From the NCBI GenBank assembly GCA_020740775.1, contig JAHEWK010000007.1:2604001-2668000 (forward strand): a DNA stretch of 64,000 bases, given 5' to 3'. The stretch comes from Ilyonectria destructans. Lineage: Eukaryota; Ascomycota; Sordariomycetes; Hypocreales; Nectriaceae. A program made the position numbers and the translations under genes. The notes beneath the pieces were generated by a model. That model did not search any database. It was not told the DNA's origin and worked only from the letters and a program-made list of their open reading frames with translations. The first letter of the stretch is position 1. Every line of letters starts with the position of its first letter. This document shows positions 1-11,886 of this stretch, piece by piece.

Positions 1-265
1 GTTTTCTATAAGATACGGGTATAGGAGTCGTATAAAAATAGATGGCTAGATAGAATATATCTTTATGCACAGCCCAGTGAAATCAAGGCCAAATCCAATG
101 TGTTTTGACGTAGAAGTTAACGGATATGTAAAGACACGGTCTTCAGAATCGCAAAAAAACAGGTACAAAATAACCGCAGAGCAGTGGGCGCGTTGGACAG
201 AATCCTCAGACCATTTGCTCGAGGACGTCAGGTGACCTTTACCGATTAGGTATAGTCCCGTCCGT

Positions 266-306
266 TGCCTTGGCACGAGCAAAATGGTCTGAGCTTGCTG
301 AGGTAA
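266..306 (+). repeat. Direct repeat copy 1 (about 40 bp)
   Basis: The stretch beginning tgccttggcacgagcaaa and ending gcttgctgaggtaac recurs almost exactly at 2033-2073, with one extra A in this copy. The two copies are about 1.77 kb apart in the same orientation. The sequences beyond the repeat differ. It may mark fragments of one dispersed element, which I do not recognise. Confidence 0.8.
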
Positions 307-1724
307 CAAAACAGCTTGTTTGACCGGCGCAGTCACCAAAACTCCGTCGTAGGGGTCGAGTCTTCCAAGCAGGGCAGATATGAGCACACGTCAGACAGGT
401 GTCTGGTTGCAGGCAGCTGATCATGCCGTGGTGGGGCACATAGGTATCAGACCTTTGGTGGCGCTTGATCAACAGACAAATGTGCGACCCAAAGTCAACA
501 AGGCGATTATTCAACTTGATAGGGGTCACTTTCCGGCGCAAGAGGGGTAAGACGCAATTGCCTTGTAACGGGGAATCAATGGCCGTAATATTTTGTCTCG
601 GTTGTAGGGTGACACTAAAGGTTGCAGCAGTGGGTAGCTAAAAGCGTGCCGCTTGACCCGCACAGCCTGTCAGCATCAAATCGCAGGAGGGCGAACCGGC
701 GCGCTCCGCGCAGATCGCTTCGAGCCGACTAGATGATCTCAAAGAAGAAAACTTGCTGCTACATTGCAGGTGTTGGTTTTCACCGAGCTTCCGTTCTTGC
801 CTCACACAATACGAATACCGATGAGTTGCTTTGTGTACCGCAGCAGCCAAAGCGGATAAAACCGCACCAAAACAGTCATGCACTTTGCCAGCCGATTTGT
901 ACATTGCCTCTGTCGAGCTGAGGTGGCTGACTGTAAGGTTGCAGGGGCATCTGATCAATTGCAGGCCCGAGCGGTGTGTCAGTGACCAAAATGCCCCCCC
1001 TCTCTGTGTTGCTTAAGACGCTCATCCTGACGTGACATTGGGCCCGGGAGGGACGTCATTTCGTCGTTGCAGCCTGATGGTTCTTGGCATTATGGATCAC
1101 TTTGGTGGATCATCCTCGCGCTCCGATCGCAACAGCGCGTCCGCGATTACTAAAAATACAGGGGGATTTAATATAAAAGGGCTTTCTAAGAACATCTCTA
1201 TCTATATAGCTTAACTGAAGGTGGCAGAAATGTAAATAGCATTGCGTGTTCCATGGCCCTATGAGATCCGTTCTCCCGGGCGTAATAAATCTACTACTAC
1301 CCTTCATCTTCTTCGGGTTAGGATAGCGGCAGTTATGGAAGTACACTGCAGCAGTTACGGACACTCTGGTCTGGGCAGCTTTTTTGCTGCTGTTCCTTGT
1401 CGGTTTCTGCAAGGCTGACAAGGCTACCTTTCGAATCCCTACGCAACGCCACTATCACCCACCCAAGATGTCGAATCCTGACCCAAATGATTGCTTTGAC
1501 GAGCTTGACGAACTTATCGAGACCGCCACTCTCACAACCACAGCCGCGCGCAGTGGTTGCGCCCTGCTGCACTTTCGTGCAATTGCGTCTCTGCATTAGC
1601 CTGATCTATTTCAATTGAAATAGACGAGTTTCCAGGCGGCACCACGAGGAGGTTGCAGATGGCCGTCTTCGCCGCCCAAGCACCGTGCTTGACTGCGCAT
1701 TAGCGGATTTAGCGGGCACCATGG

Positions 1725-1757
1725 TGTGGACCGTGCTGGACCGTGCTGGACCGTAGC
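1725..1757 (+). repeat. Short tandem repeat, 11 bp unit
   Basis: Three successive units of ggaccgtgctg (the third diverging to ggaccgtagca) lie head to tail. No coding context is apparent. Confidence 0.7.
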
Positions 1758-2032
1758 AGGTTCCCGGGCTACCCTCCCCGGTAGTCCCACCCCGCCAGCC
1801 CCGCTCCGTCCATGCTTGCCAAACCTAGCCACTGCTGTCACGGGCCAGGGCCCATATCCTTGCGGCTGTGCCGCAAGACTCAGGGGCACTTGGGAACTTC
1901 TTTCTTTCTTCTTCATCTTTGATGTAAATAGCATCCTGGACTAGATAGCTGGAATCCAGCTACTAGAGGCCGTTCACAACTGCCTGCTTCTACTATAACG
2001 TTACAGAGGAGTATTTCAAAAGTCTTTTCCTA

Positions 2033-2073
2033 TGCCTTGGCACGAGCAAATGGTCTGAGCTTGCTGAGGTAAC
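2033..2073 (+). repeat. Direct repeat copy 2 (about 40 bp)
   Basis: This is the second copy of the repeat at 266-306, same orientation, differing by a one-base indel. No terminal inverted repeats or target duplications are visible around either copy. Confidence 0.8.
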
Positions 2074-2993
2074 TGTTTTGGGGTCTTCGACGAGGGTCTC
2101 CGAAAACGGCAATAGATCGACGCCGTTTTCTCTTTCCCTGGAGAGAAGATAATATGTTGATCATCCCATCAGGGTCCATCGTCCCCCCCGCTCCACGTCG
2201 GAGCCATGGCATGAGAGCTTTGGCAGCTGTGAGGGTAACGGCCCCCTAACCGAGGCGGTCTCTAGCTTTTGTCTTTGAGTAGAAACAAGAGGCTTGTAGG
2301 CCGTAAAATACTACGTCACCCCATGCACATTGGAGCGGCGATGGGGTGCATGGGGTAGCATCAGCCGAAGGCTGTGTGTCCGCGGGCCGGGAAGCTATTC
2401 CTACTACTGCATTATCTACGTACTGATCTATTGGCATAGCCATTCTTGGTATTATGTAATATATACGGATTCTGTATGAGCATCTGTCGTTTCCTAAGCT
2501 CCTGATCCCTTATCTTTATCTTTATGCTATCCGGGGGAGACCTATAGACTAGGTATTTACAATTAAATTGTTACGGCCCAGGTTGGACCAAGCAGTCACA
2601 ACTAGCAGAACCCTAACGTATCCACTTTTTCTATCCAACCACATGTGGAGCGTCACACTTAGGATCATACCTACGATCCAACGTTCCATACGATCCACGA
2701 ATCAATACCTAGTATATAGATACGATTATTAGCACTTCCATAGAGATAGCCTCACCAGCTATCAACACACTTGGTTACATTGAATCTACTATTCTACTAT
2801 TACCAGACTGTGACCTATATTGCTCACTACGACGCCCTGATCCACTCGATTATAAACACTACGCTTTAGACCTACCCTAGACCCCTAGGTTAGACCCGAC
2901 CGTTATATAAATAGTGTATTTAATATCAGATGTAATGGCTGTGCTTATTCTGGACTGTCAGTATAGGGTAGGTGCGGATTGTAGGGTTTAGGT

Positions 2994-3190
2994 TCTAGTA
3001 GGGATTAGGATATTATATAGAAGTTGTAGTGCAGTTACTGCAAGTTAGGGTAAAATAGTAGAGTGAGGGTATTATGTCTAGTAATATTTAGTTAGTATAG
3101 TAAGCTAGGTAATTAAGTTATATTAATAGCTAAGGAGTTATACCTAAAAGAGATATACTCTTCAGTTAACTATATACTAGCTATCTAGTA
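2994..3190 (-). repeat. Possible 3' LTR of the outer gypsy element
   Basis: This segment and 13850-14010 share a diverged direct repeat. The clearest part is aattaagttatattaatag followed by ctaaggag (here) or ctaagaag (there), then a shared ctatatactag. The pair brackets the gypsy gag, protease and RT remnants in direct orientation, as the two LTRs of an outer element would. The boundaries are too eroded to define, so the ends given are approximate. Confidence 0.4.
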
Positions 3191-3607
3191 AGGATTATTA
3201 GGATTATATAGTAATCCTAGTGATTCTAAATTATAGTATTTATATAGTAATCTAAATAATCTATCTATAGTTAGTTGAAAATAGTAAGAGTGCTTATAGG
3301 TATATAATAAAGGTATATCTAGTTAAATTAGAATATAATATAATATTTTTTCTCTATTAGTTTTATTTTTAAAACTATTTTTTAAGCTTTTTTTTTATTT
3401 TCTTTAAATAGATACTAATTTAAATCTATAATTTTATTTTTATTAATTATATTATTAAACTGTATTTCTAAATCTACTAAATCTATATAATATTCTATTT
3501 TTATATATATTATTAAGTTAGAAAGCTATAAAATTATACTTTATTCTTATTATTTTAAAAGTTAGTTAGTATATTATATCAGTAAGAAATTATCCTATTA
3601 TAGTAAG

Positions 3608-4159
3608 TATTAGAGGTTATAAAGCAGTAGAATAAAAAGTTATAAATTAATATAATAATAAAGAAATATCCTTATAAAGAATATATAGTTAGAAGAGATA
3701 TATAAGTAAAAGGTAATAGTATAAAATAGTGTAATAATAGTATATTATATTATATCTTATATAAAAATCTAAGTTCTAATTTACCTAGGGGTCTCTAGTT
3801 TTTTATAGATAAATTACTTAAAATCTAGCTATTATATCAGAATAATATATATACTATTAGAAAGCCCTAAATTACTGCTCTTTAATAGTATTATATTTAT
3901 CCTTATAAGTGCTTTTCTTATTGGGTAATCTTAATTCCAAATAGCAGATAATTTGAAATTAATTAATTTTAAAGCTTAGATAGATTAATAAGCTAATTCA
4001 GACTGATTAGTTATATAGTACTAATTATATTATTAATACTGTATTTTAGTATATTATTATAAGACTTTTTATAGATTTTTAAGCTATATTTTTAAGCTTT
4101 AAAGCTTAAAGCTTAAGTATTAAAGAAGTTATAAAGTTATATATTTATAGTCTTTAATA
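3608..4159 (+). repeat. LTR copy A (552 bp)
   Basis: It begins tattagaggttataaagcag and ends tctttaata. It matches copies B (4836-5388) and C (complement, split by the copia element) along its whole length. The terminal TA..TA corresponds to TG..CA after RIP; copy C still has TGTTAG. The six bases agtaag precede it. The same six, in complement, abut the inner end of copy C at 5736-5741. A protease-linker fragment of a gypsy element follows directly, with no gag or primer site. Confidence 0.8.
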
Positions 4160-4835
4160 ATATCTAACTAAAGTTAGTAAATAAGTTAGAAATTCTATAG
4201 AGATATAAGATAAACTCTATAAAGTATCTAATTTAGAAGGAATACCTTTTAGCTATAATAATAGATAGGTAATTTAAGAGGTTAATTATCTTAAGATACT
4301 TATAGATAAAAAGAATAAAGGTATTATATTTAATATTATTAAAGTTAAGGATTATAATATAGTATTAAGATAACTATAGCTCAGAAGGAATAGCCCTAAT
4401 ATTAACTAGAAGATAGGCTGAATATACTGAAGAAGTATACCTCCTAAAATTGCAGATAGTAATAGATATAAACTGAGATTTTAAACTTTAATTAATAATA
4501 AAAAAGTTATAAAGGAAGATATAATAGAAACTTCCTTACCTCTAAAAGAAACTAAATATAAGTACTAGATAGAAAAAAAGTAATACCTTAAATAAACTAT
4601 TATATTCCTATAAAAATAGTTCTAATAACTAGATAAGAATCTTTAAGAATAAAAAGAATAGGAAAAAGAGGATAAATAACTTAGAAAAGTCCTTCTAAAG
4701 TACTATATCTATAAGAAACTCTCTATAGAAGAATTAGAGATAGATCTACTAAAACTAAAAGAATAGAATTTAGAGATTATTCTTAAAGATAGAACTAACC
4801 TAAAATTCTTCTCAATCTATAAATTTAATAATAAT
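4160..4835 (+). pseudogene. Gypsy pol fragment (protease-RT linker), RIP-decayed
   Basis: Reading through the stops, the + strand encodes a Ty3/gypsy linker. Around 4350-4440 a YDIVLGITWL-like motif is followed by RNSPNINWKTGWIYW, the typical segment after gypsy aspartic protease (IVLG..WL..H.P.IDW). The reading resumes after solo LTR B as reverse transcriptase. The gag part lies far away at 11887-13700 on the opposite strand, which points to an inversion. Residue changes match RIP. Confidence 0.75.
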
Positions 4836-5388
4836 TATTAGAGGTTATAAGGCAGTGGAATAAAGTAATATAATTATAAAAGAAATATCCTAATAAAGAA
4901 TATAAGGTTAAGGGGTATATATAGATAAGAGGTAGATAGTATAAGATAGTATAAGATAGTATATTAATAGTGTATATTGTAGTGATAATAATATATATTA
5001 AGTCTGGAATTACCCAGGGGGTCTCAGCCTTTTTATAGACAGTTTGCTTAAAATCCAGCTATTGCATTAAGACAATATATATACTATTAGAAAGCCCTAA
5101 ATTCCAGCTTTCTTATGGTATTGCATTTGTCCTTATAGGTACTTTCCTTATTAAGTAATATTAATTCTAAATAGCGTATACTTTAAAATTAATTGATTTT
5201 AAAGCGCGGATAGATTAATAAGCCGATTTGGGCTGATTAGTTATACAGTGTAAATATTAATAATATACTGTATTTTAGTATATAATTATAAGATTTTTAT
5301 TAGAATCTATAAGCTATATTTTAAAGCTTAAAGCTTAAAGCTTAAACTGTAAAATAGTTATGAAGTTATATATTTACAGTCTTTAACA
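4836..5388 (+). repeat. Solo LTR B (553 bp) with 5 bp target duplication
   Basis: It starts tattagaggttataaggcag, ends ctttaaca, and is flanked on both sides by ataat (4831-4835 and 5389-5393), a perfect 5 bp target-site duplication. No internal sequence is attached, so this is a solo LTR left by recombination. It is inserted inside the gypsy linker/RT reading frame, which continues on either side of it. It is less RIP-damaged than copies A and C, so it may be younger. Confidence 0.85.
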
Positions 5389-5741
5389 ATAATAAACTAA
5401 TAATACTGAAAGAATATATCTAAGAAATATTATAAAAAGGCTATATCTGAGTCTTAAAGTCTTCAGCTAGATACCTAGTTATATTTATACCTAAGAAAAA
5501 TAGAAAGCTATATCTTTATATAGATTTTAAGTAATTTAATAATATTATTAAGAAAGACTGAATCTTATTACTTTTAATCTCTAAACTATAAGATAGACTG
5601 TATAGAGCTAGAGTATTTATAGTACTTAATCTTAAAAGAGCTTATAACCTTATCTATATTAAAGAAGAATATAAGTAGAAAACTATATTTAGAACTAAGT
5701 TCAGATTATATAAATATCTAGTTATATCTTTTAGACTTACT
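5389..5741 (+). pseudogene. Gypsy reverse transcriptase fragment, RIP-decayed
   Basis: The + strand reads LKEYIQEILQKGYI, then VIFIPKKNRKLYLYIDFKQF, then LISKLQDRLY..A.VF..LNLKRAYNLI and ends at SFRLT. These correspond to gypsy RT motifs (LDKGFIR, FVPKKDGKLR.CVDYR.LN, PLPLI.ELQDRL, F.K.DLRGAYNLIRI, MPFGLT). The catalytic YLDD segment is absent because the fragment stops exactly where LTR copy C begins. CVDYR has become YIDFK, as RIP would produce. Confidence 0.85.
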
Positions 5742-6252
5742 TATTAAAGACTATAAATATATAACTTTATAACTTCTTTAATACTTAAGCTTTAAGCTTT
5801 AAAGCTTAAAAATATAGCTTAAAAATCTATAAAAAGTCTTATAATAATATACTAAAATACAGTATTAATAATATAATTAGTACTATATAACTAATCAGTC
5901 TGAATTAGCTTATTAATCTATCTGAGCTTTAAAATTAATTAATTTCAAATTATCTACTATTTAAAATTAAGATTACCCAATAAGAAAAGCACTTATAAGG
6001 ATAAATATAATACTATTAAAGAGCAGTAATTTAGGGCTTTCTAATAGTATATATATTGTTCTGATATAATAGCTAGATTTTAAGTAATTTATCTATAAAA
6101 GACTAGAAATCCCTAGGTAAATTAGAACTTAGATTTTTTATAATATATATAATACAATACACTATTATTATACTATCTTATACTATTACCTCTTACTTAT
6201 ATATCCCTCTTAACTATATATCCTTTATAAGGATATTTCCTTTATTATTATA
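5742..6252 (-). repeat. LTR copy C, 3' part (interrupted by copia)
   Basis: This is the complement of the LTR family seen as A and B. On the minus strand it reads from the copia insertion point to tctttaata at 5742. Joined with 11844-11886, counting the copia target duplication once, it gives a 554 bp LTR beginning TGTTAGAGG, close to the 552 and 553 bp of A and B. Confidence 0.85.
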
Positions 6253-6431
6253 TATTAGAGAGAGACTCTATATAAGGAAACCTTCAGTAGATTAATATCT
6301 GGTCTTTAGTTATAATAACAAGACTAAAAAGCCCCTTATCCAGCTGATCCGGATAACCCGGATTACTTATTATAATTATTATTAATTTAAATAATATTAT
6401 AACAATTAAATTAACTGTATTAAATCTATTA
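6253..6431 (+). repeat. Copia 5' LTR (179 bp)
   Basis: It begins tattagagagagactctata and ends aatctatta. It differs from the 3' LTR (11660-11838) mainly by G to A and C to T changes; for example, gatccggatgacccggatcg in the 3' copy has lost G and C here. The stronger decay of this copy indicates that RIP acted unequally on the two ends. Confidence 0.9.
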
Positions 6432-9400
6432 ATTAACAGTTAGATTTCCATAATAAAGCTATTTACGCTACAATCTATATAGCTTTTATAATCTATTTTA
6501 AGATCAATTTCCCTACTAATTCCACCCAACCTTACCTACCTTATATATAATATAATATCGGATAATACTATTACTGCTAAAAAGATCCTCCTTAAGACCT
6601 TTAAAGATTGAGTCAATTGGGATAGAGTCTTCCAAGCTAAAGTGTCTTCAGCCAAGATCTGGGATCTAGTCGATCTGGATTAGGAAGATTAGCTATTAGA
6701 AAAGCCAGTTAGACCGACCTTCAGCAGCTATTTCCGCCGAATCCCTATACAGCAGATCGAGCCTAAATTACCCCAGACCCAACAGTCGTCTAGTCAGACC
6801 CTTTCTATAATCCCGATTATTATCCCCGAATTATTTAATTCTATAGAGCCAGCTTAATTTACTAGAGATCTAACCTCTAAAGATAAAATCTTCTATCAGT
6901 CTGACTGTAAGGACTACAATTAAGACTATTAAAAATACCTACTCTAGCAGTAATTACTCAAAAAGCTTAAAGTTTAAGTCCTAGAGACTACTTCTAAGGG
7001 ACTAATAGCCAGCTTCTATTATCCCCGCTGGGACCTTTAGATTTAGTATTCCAACCTAAGGGATAGTATTGGGGCTATAATAATAGAATAGCAAAATAAG
7101 ACTCTAGCTAAATATTATAGAATTCTATTTATAGTACCTAAGGCATCTAAGGAATTTTCTTACTGGCTTACAGATTGGGAGCAGGCTATATAGAAAGCTC
7201 AGGCTAGAGGGATTAAAGACCTAAATAACCCTAATATGTAGTTCTGCAGCCTATATAATGCTATTAAGCCAGTCCTACTAACCTGGGTTTTAACTTTTTA
7301 AGGGATTTATTAAGAGAAATTAGAAGATAAGATCTTAAAGACCCAGACTGTAGTAAAGGCTCTATATATAGAGGTTAATCACCGGAGCCTATAGAAGCCG
7401 TCTAAGGCTTAAGGCCGAAGTAATAGTTAGGCCTTTAGACTGACTTACAGCAAGAAGTCTGATTAGGAAGATAATAACAATTATAACCTAGGTCAGGATA
7501 AGGGAAAGAAAAAGGAAGACCCTGCTGTAGGGTCATCCTAATTAAAGGGGAAGAAATATAGATCCGAACAGTCCGGCCCAAATAACAAGAAGAAAGTTAG
7601 GTCTAATAATAACTAAGATAAAGATACCTCTATCTGTAAGGCCTGTAGAGGCAAATAGTATATCTGGAAGAAATACTACTATATTACTCTATTGAAGGCT
7701 CCAGCCTGGTTTAAATTAGCCCCTATTGTTAAGGATGGAGTTGCATACTGACTTTCTAGTTAAGAGTGGAAAGACCGGCTTGCAGTCTTTAAGGCCGGAC
7801 TGTCTAAGCCGGATTGACTAGGCTGAAAAGTTAGCTGCTATAATAACCTGATAATCTTAATTAGGGCGGCTTTTTCAGTATTAGGATATCTGCTGCAGCT
7901 ATTAGCTATTCTAGATTCCGGGACTACAATCTATATCTTCAATAAGATTAGATAGTTCCTAGAATATCAGCCTGCTAGGTCTCTTAATATCCTTATTGCT
8001 AGAGAATATAAAGTTCTAGTCTAAGGATATAGTAAAGTTAATATTATAACTAATAGACCTAAAGGCTCTAAAGTTATTACTTTAAATAATATAGCTTATT
8101 ATTCTAACTTCCCTTATAATTTAATATCCCTATAAAAGCTATAATAGTAGGGCTATTAGTGGGATATATACTTAAATTCTAACTGTCTTAAATCTCTAGA
8201 CAGTCTGATTATATACTTCTTATCTGATTATTATAACTAATTTATCTTAAAATATATCCCTATTAATACTGCCTTCTCTATTCAGTATAGCCAATTTAAT
8301 TTAATAATCCGGCTTAAGGTAACTAAATAAGATATATAGTATTAGTATCTATAGCTAGATTATTTAGAGCCTTAAGCTCTAGAAAGACTTATTAATAAGA
8401 TTATAGAGGCTTAAATTAAAGGTATTATAACTATTAGCTATAATAACTACAGTACTTTTAAGATTACCTAATAAGTCAGCTGGATTCTAAGGAATCTATT
8501 AGCTGGATTTAGACTGAGATTAGTAATTAACTTCTATAATCTAAAAGGTAATTCTAATAGATATATTAATCTGCTATTAATAACAGACTGCTATTCTAAT
8601 TATATCTAGAACTATTACCTTAAAATCCAGAAGTAGCTTAAGCTTATAAAAGTCTTTAAAGCCTTTTTAAATTACTTTCTTTATTAATTTAACTTAAAGC
8701 TACAGATAGTTAAATATAATAGAGAAATCCTAAGAAAATTAAAAGACTATCTCTATATAATATATCGGTTTTTTACTGAAATAAGTATTATTGTAGAGTT
8801 AATAGCTATAGATATAGCTGCCCAGAATAGTAGAGCTAAGCTATTCAGTAAGATTATTAAGATTAAGGTAAAAGCCCTACAGTTAAAAGCTTAATTTTCT
8901 TTCTTCCTTTAGATTAAAATCTATAGAACTGCTATTTATCTCTACAATTAAACCCCTAGGGCGATTAATAACTGGAATACTCTATATATTCAGTTCTATA
9001 TAGCTATAGCCTAATAGAATAGTTACAGTTAGGAATATAAGGTCCCCTATTTAAGTTATCTATAAGTCTATAAATTTAAGGTATTTATAATAACTTAAGA
9101 TACCTTAAAGAGTAGGAAGAAGTAATAGAGGCTAAATCTCTATATCTAAATTAGCTATCTTATAGAATATTAATTAACTAATATCTATAGAATCTAGAAT
9201 CTATCTATTAAGAAGGTTATTTCTCCTAGAGTTATTATTTTTAATAAAGATAACTAATTTAATAGAGATATCAACTAGCTATAGAATAACTTATTATATA
9301 TTAAAAAGAAAGAGCTAGACTACCTATTAAATTAGATAGAAGTAACTTAACTAGATTAATTACCAGAAGAAACAGCTAGCAGTCTAATAAATAGATAGAA

Positions 9401-9482
9401 ATTAACTTACTATAAAGATTAGAATAATATCTATAATAAGAATTAGAATAATCTAATAGATTTAAATTTAAGGAATTAGACT

Positions 9483-9597
9483 AAATAGATTAATTCTATT
9501 CTATATATAAATAGATTAATTCTATTCTATATATAAATAGATTAATTCTATTCTATATATAAATAGATTAATTCTATTCTATATATAAATAGATTAA
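9483..9597 (+). repeat. 26 bp tandem repeat inside the copia element
   Basis: Four exact copies of a 26 bp unit (aaatagattaattctattct then atatat) start at 9483, 9509, 9535 and 9561, followed by a partial fifth. The repeat lies between the integrase and RT regions of the copia remnant. Because the copies are identical within decayed DNA, the expansion probably post-dates RIP. Confidence 0.9.
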
Positions 9598-11659
9598 ATA
9601 ATAGGAATATAAAGATAACTCCTTTAGAGGCTAGATTTAATTAACCTGCTGAAACTATAGGGTTTTCTAATAATAGAGTTAGAAAAGATCCTTAAGGAAA
9701 ATTAGAGGAAGGATATAATATCTTAAATAGCAGTTAACCTGAATCCCCTAGAGTCTATAAATATAACTACCTAATACCTATATCTCTACTGCTAGTAGTA
9801 CTTTTAGTAATAATAATTTAGGATATATTTAATTAATTTAATAATTTAGATTCTAGGGATTTTATAATCTCTAGAACTAAATAATTTAATATCTAAAAAG
9901 CTGCCTTTAATATAGAAAGACTAGCTAGCTCTATTAGCACTCTTAATAGGAAAATTATTAATAAGGCTAAGCTATAATATCTATTAAAGAAACCTAAGTC
10001 TATTTATTACAGTTAGCTGCTATAGCTACTATAGTATTATTAGAATCTTTAGAATTACCTAATAGAGGTTTAATTTAAATAAACTAAATAAAACTATCTA
10101 TAAAGTTATAAGAAAATAGAGTTTTAAACTAAAATTAACTAAAATAACCTAAGGACTCTAGGAAAATAGACTCTTAATTATATATAGATTTATATCTATA
10201 AGTTTAATAAATATAGCTGCTATTTAAAGTGTAAAATTAGACTAATTATTTAAGGGGACTAATAGCTAAAAGAGCTAGATAAAGAGACTTATACCTTTAC
10301 TTTAGTCAGATAGTTATTTCAGTTCCTTATTATAATAGCAGCCCGCTTTAATTTAAATCTTATACAGTATAATACTATTAATATCTTTATTAATATTAAG
10401 CTAGACTATTAGATTCTAATAAGGCTGCTGCTGGAATATAGATATAATAGAAAGATCCTACTAATTTAGAAAGCTCTATACAGCCTATAGGAATTTCCTC
10501 TTCTTTAGTAGAAGAAACTTATAGTATACTAAAAGGGCTAGACTTTAAGTCTATCTAATATAAGCCCTATTATATAATAAAGAATAGAATTATTATCTTT
10601 TTCTATATTAATAATATTATCTTTATCTATCAGAAGAAAAAATAAAAGAAGATTTAAATAGCTATAGCTAGCCTTAAAGCCTATTATAAACTGACTAATA
10701 AATAGAACCTTTAGTAGTTTCTAGAGATTAAGGTTATCTAAGACTATAAAGTTAATTTAATCTAGTTATTTTAATTCTTATATTTTAATAAGATTACTAA
10801 TTTAGTAGATAATCTAGATTAATAGTATAAAATCTCTATAAAAAAGAAGTCTCTATAACTATATAAGAAATAGACTTTAATTTCCTTAATAAGATAATAC
10901 TAATAGAAGGTTAAATTAATCCTCTATACTGTTATTATAATCCGGCTTAATATAGTCTTTATTATATTACAGTTAGCTAAATTTAATTTAAACTTAAAAT
11001 CAAATTATTATAGAGCTACAGATTAAGCTCTTCTATATCTTAAGAAGATTAGCAGCCTAGCTCTTTAATTCAGCTAAGATAATTAGTTCCTTATAGCTAG
11101 TAATACTTTCTATATAGATAACCCTAACTGGAAAAACTCCTAAGCCTATATTATAAGACTATTTAGAGGGATAATTAGATAGAGAGCTAATAAGTAAGCT
11201 ACAGTTACTATATCTACAACTAAAGCCGAGCTCCTAGCTCTATCTCAAGCAGCCAGTAAGGCTATATTTATTTCCCGGCTGGTTAAGAAGCTAGGGATCT
11301 AGCTGGAAGAAGAATAAATCTATATCCAATATAACAACCTTCAGATAATCTATCTGATCTATTAAGATATTAATAGGCTATAGATTAAGCTATATTATAT
11401 TAATATATATAATTATTAGCTGAAGTAGGAAGCCCAGAGGAATAGGATTACAGTAGACTGTATCAGTATGGAAGAAATAATTGCTAATAGTCTTACTAAG
11501 GTCTTAGTAGGCCCGGCATTTTAACGATCAGTCAAACAGCTAGGTCTGATAGATATCTCAGATCGACTAGAATAAAGGGAATTAAGAGACCTAATAGATA
11601 ACAATCTAGAGATATAAAGACTGCAGCTTCAACCTGAATAGCTTTAAGCTGGGAGGGTA

Positions 11660-11838
11660 TATTAGAGAGAGACTCTATATAAGGAAACCTTCAGTAGATT
11701 GATATCTGGTCTTTAGTTATAATGACGAGACTAAAAGGCCCCTTATTCGGCTGATCCGGATGACCCGGATCGCTTATTACAATCATCATCAATTTGAATA
11801 ATATTATAATAATTGAATTAACTGTATTGAATCCATTA
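11660..11838 (+). repeat. Copia 3' LTR (179 bp)
   Basis: It is the same length as the 5' LTR, begins tattagagagagactctata and ends gaatccatta. The target duplication ttata follows. It keeps more G and C than the 5' copy. Confidence 0.9.
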
Positions 11839-11843
11839 TTATA

Positions 11844-11886
11844 TTAATTTATAACTTTTTATTCTACTGCTTTATAACCTCTAACA
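11844..11886 (-). repeat. LTR copy C, 5' part
   Basis: On the minus strand this begins TGTTAGAGGTTATAAAGCAG and runs into the copia insertion site. It is the only copy that still has the canonical TG terminus. The neighbouring host sequence is ctaat in LTR orientation. Confidence 0.8.

Larger units (their letters stand above)
1..2930. other. Gene-poor left flank
   Basis: I see no convincing gene here. Open frames on both strands are short, overlap in several frames and show no recognisable domain. The stretch has ordinary base composition until about 2.57 kb and then grades into the AT-rich transposon block. It contains a dispersed 40 bp direct repeat and a short tandem repeat, listed separately. 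It is probably decayed repeat or intergenic DNA. Confidence 0.5.
6253..11838 (+). mobile_element. Full-length Ty1/copia retrotransposon, RIP-decayed
   Basis: The element is 5586 bp with 179 bp LTRs at 6253-6431 and 11660-11838 and a perfect 5 bp duplication ttata (6248-6252 and 11839-11843). A purine-rich tract (gggaggg) sits just before the 3' LTR. Reading through stops gives the copia order: a zinc-knuckle remnant (CKACRGK..YIWKKYY) near 7630, protease LDSGTT near 7913, an integrase region, RT with YINN (from YVDD) near 10610, and RNase H TTKAELLALSQAASKAI near 11217-11260. The gene order gag-PR-IN-RT-RH is diagnostic of copia. It cannot encode active proteins. It is the youngest visible insertion in the nest. 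Confidence 0.9.

Noticed and set aside
4160..5741. A separate second gypsy element on the plus strand
   Set aside because: It has no gag or primer site after LTR A, and its protease/RT segments complement exactly what the minus-strand gag lacks. One inverted segment explains both better.
9483..9597. CRISPR-like array
   Set aside because: The units are directly adjacent without spacers, lie in a eukaryotic retrotransposon and are low complexity.
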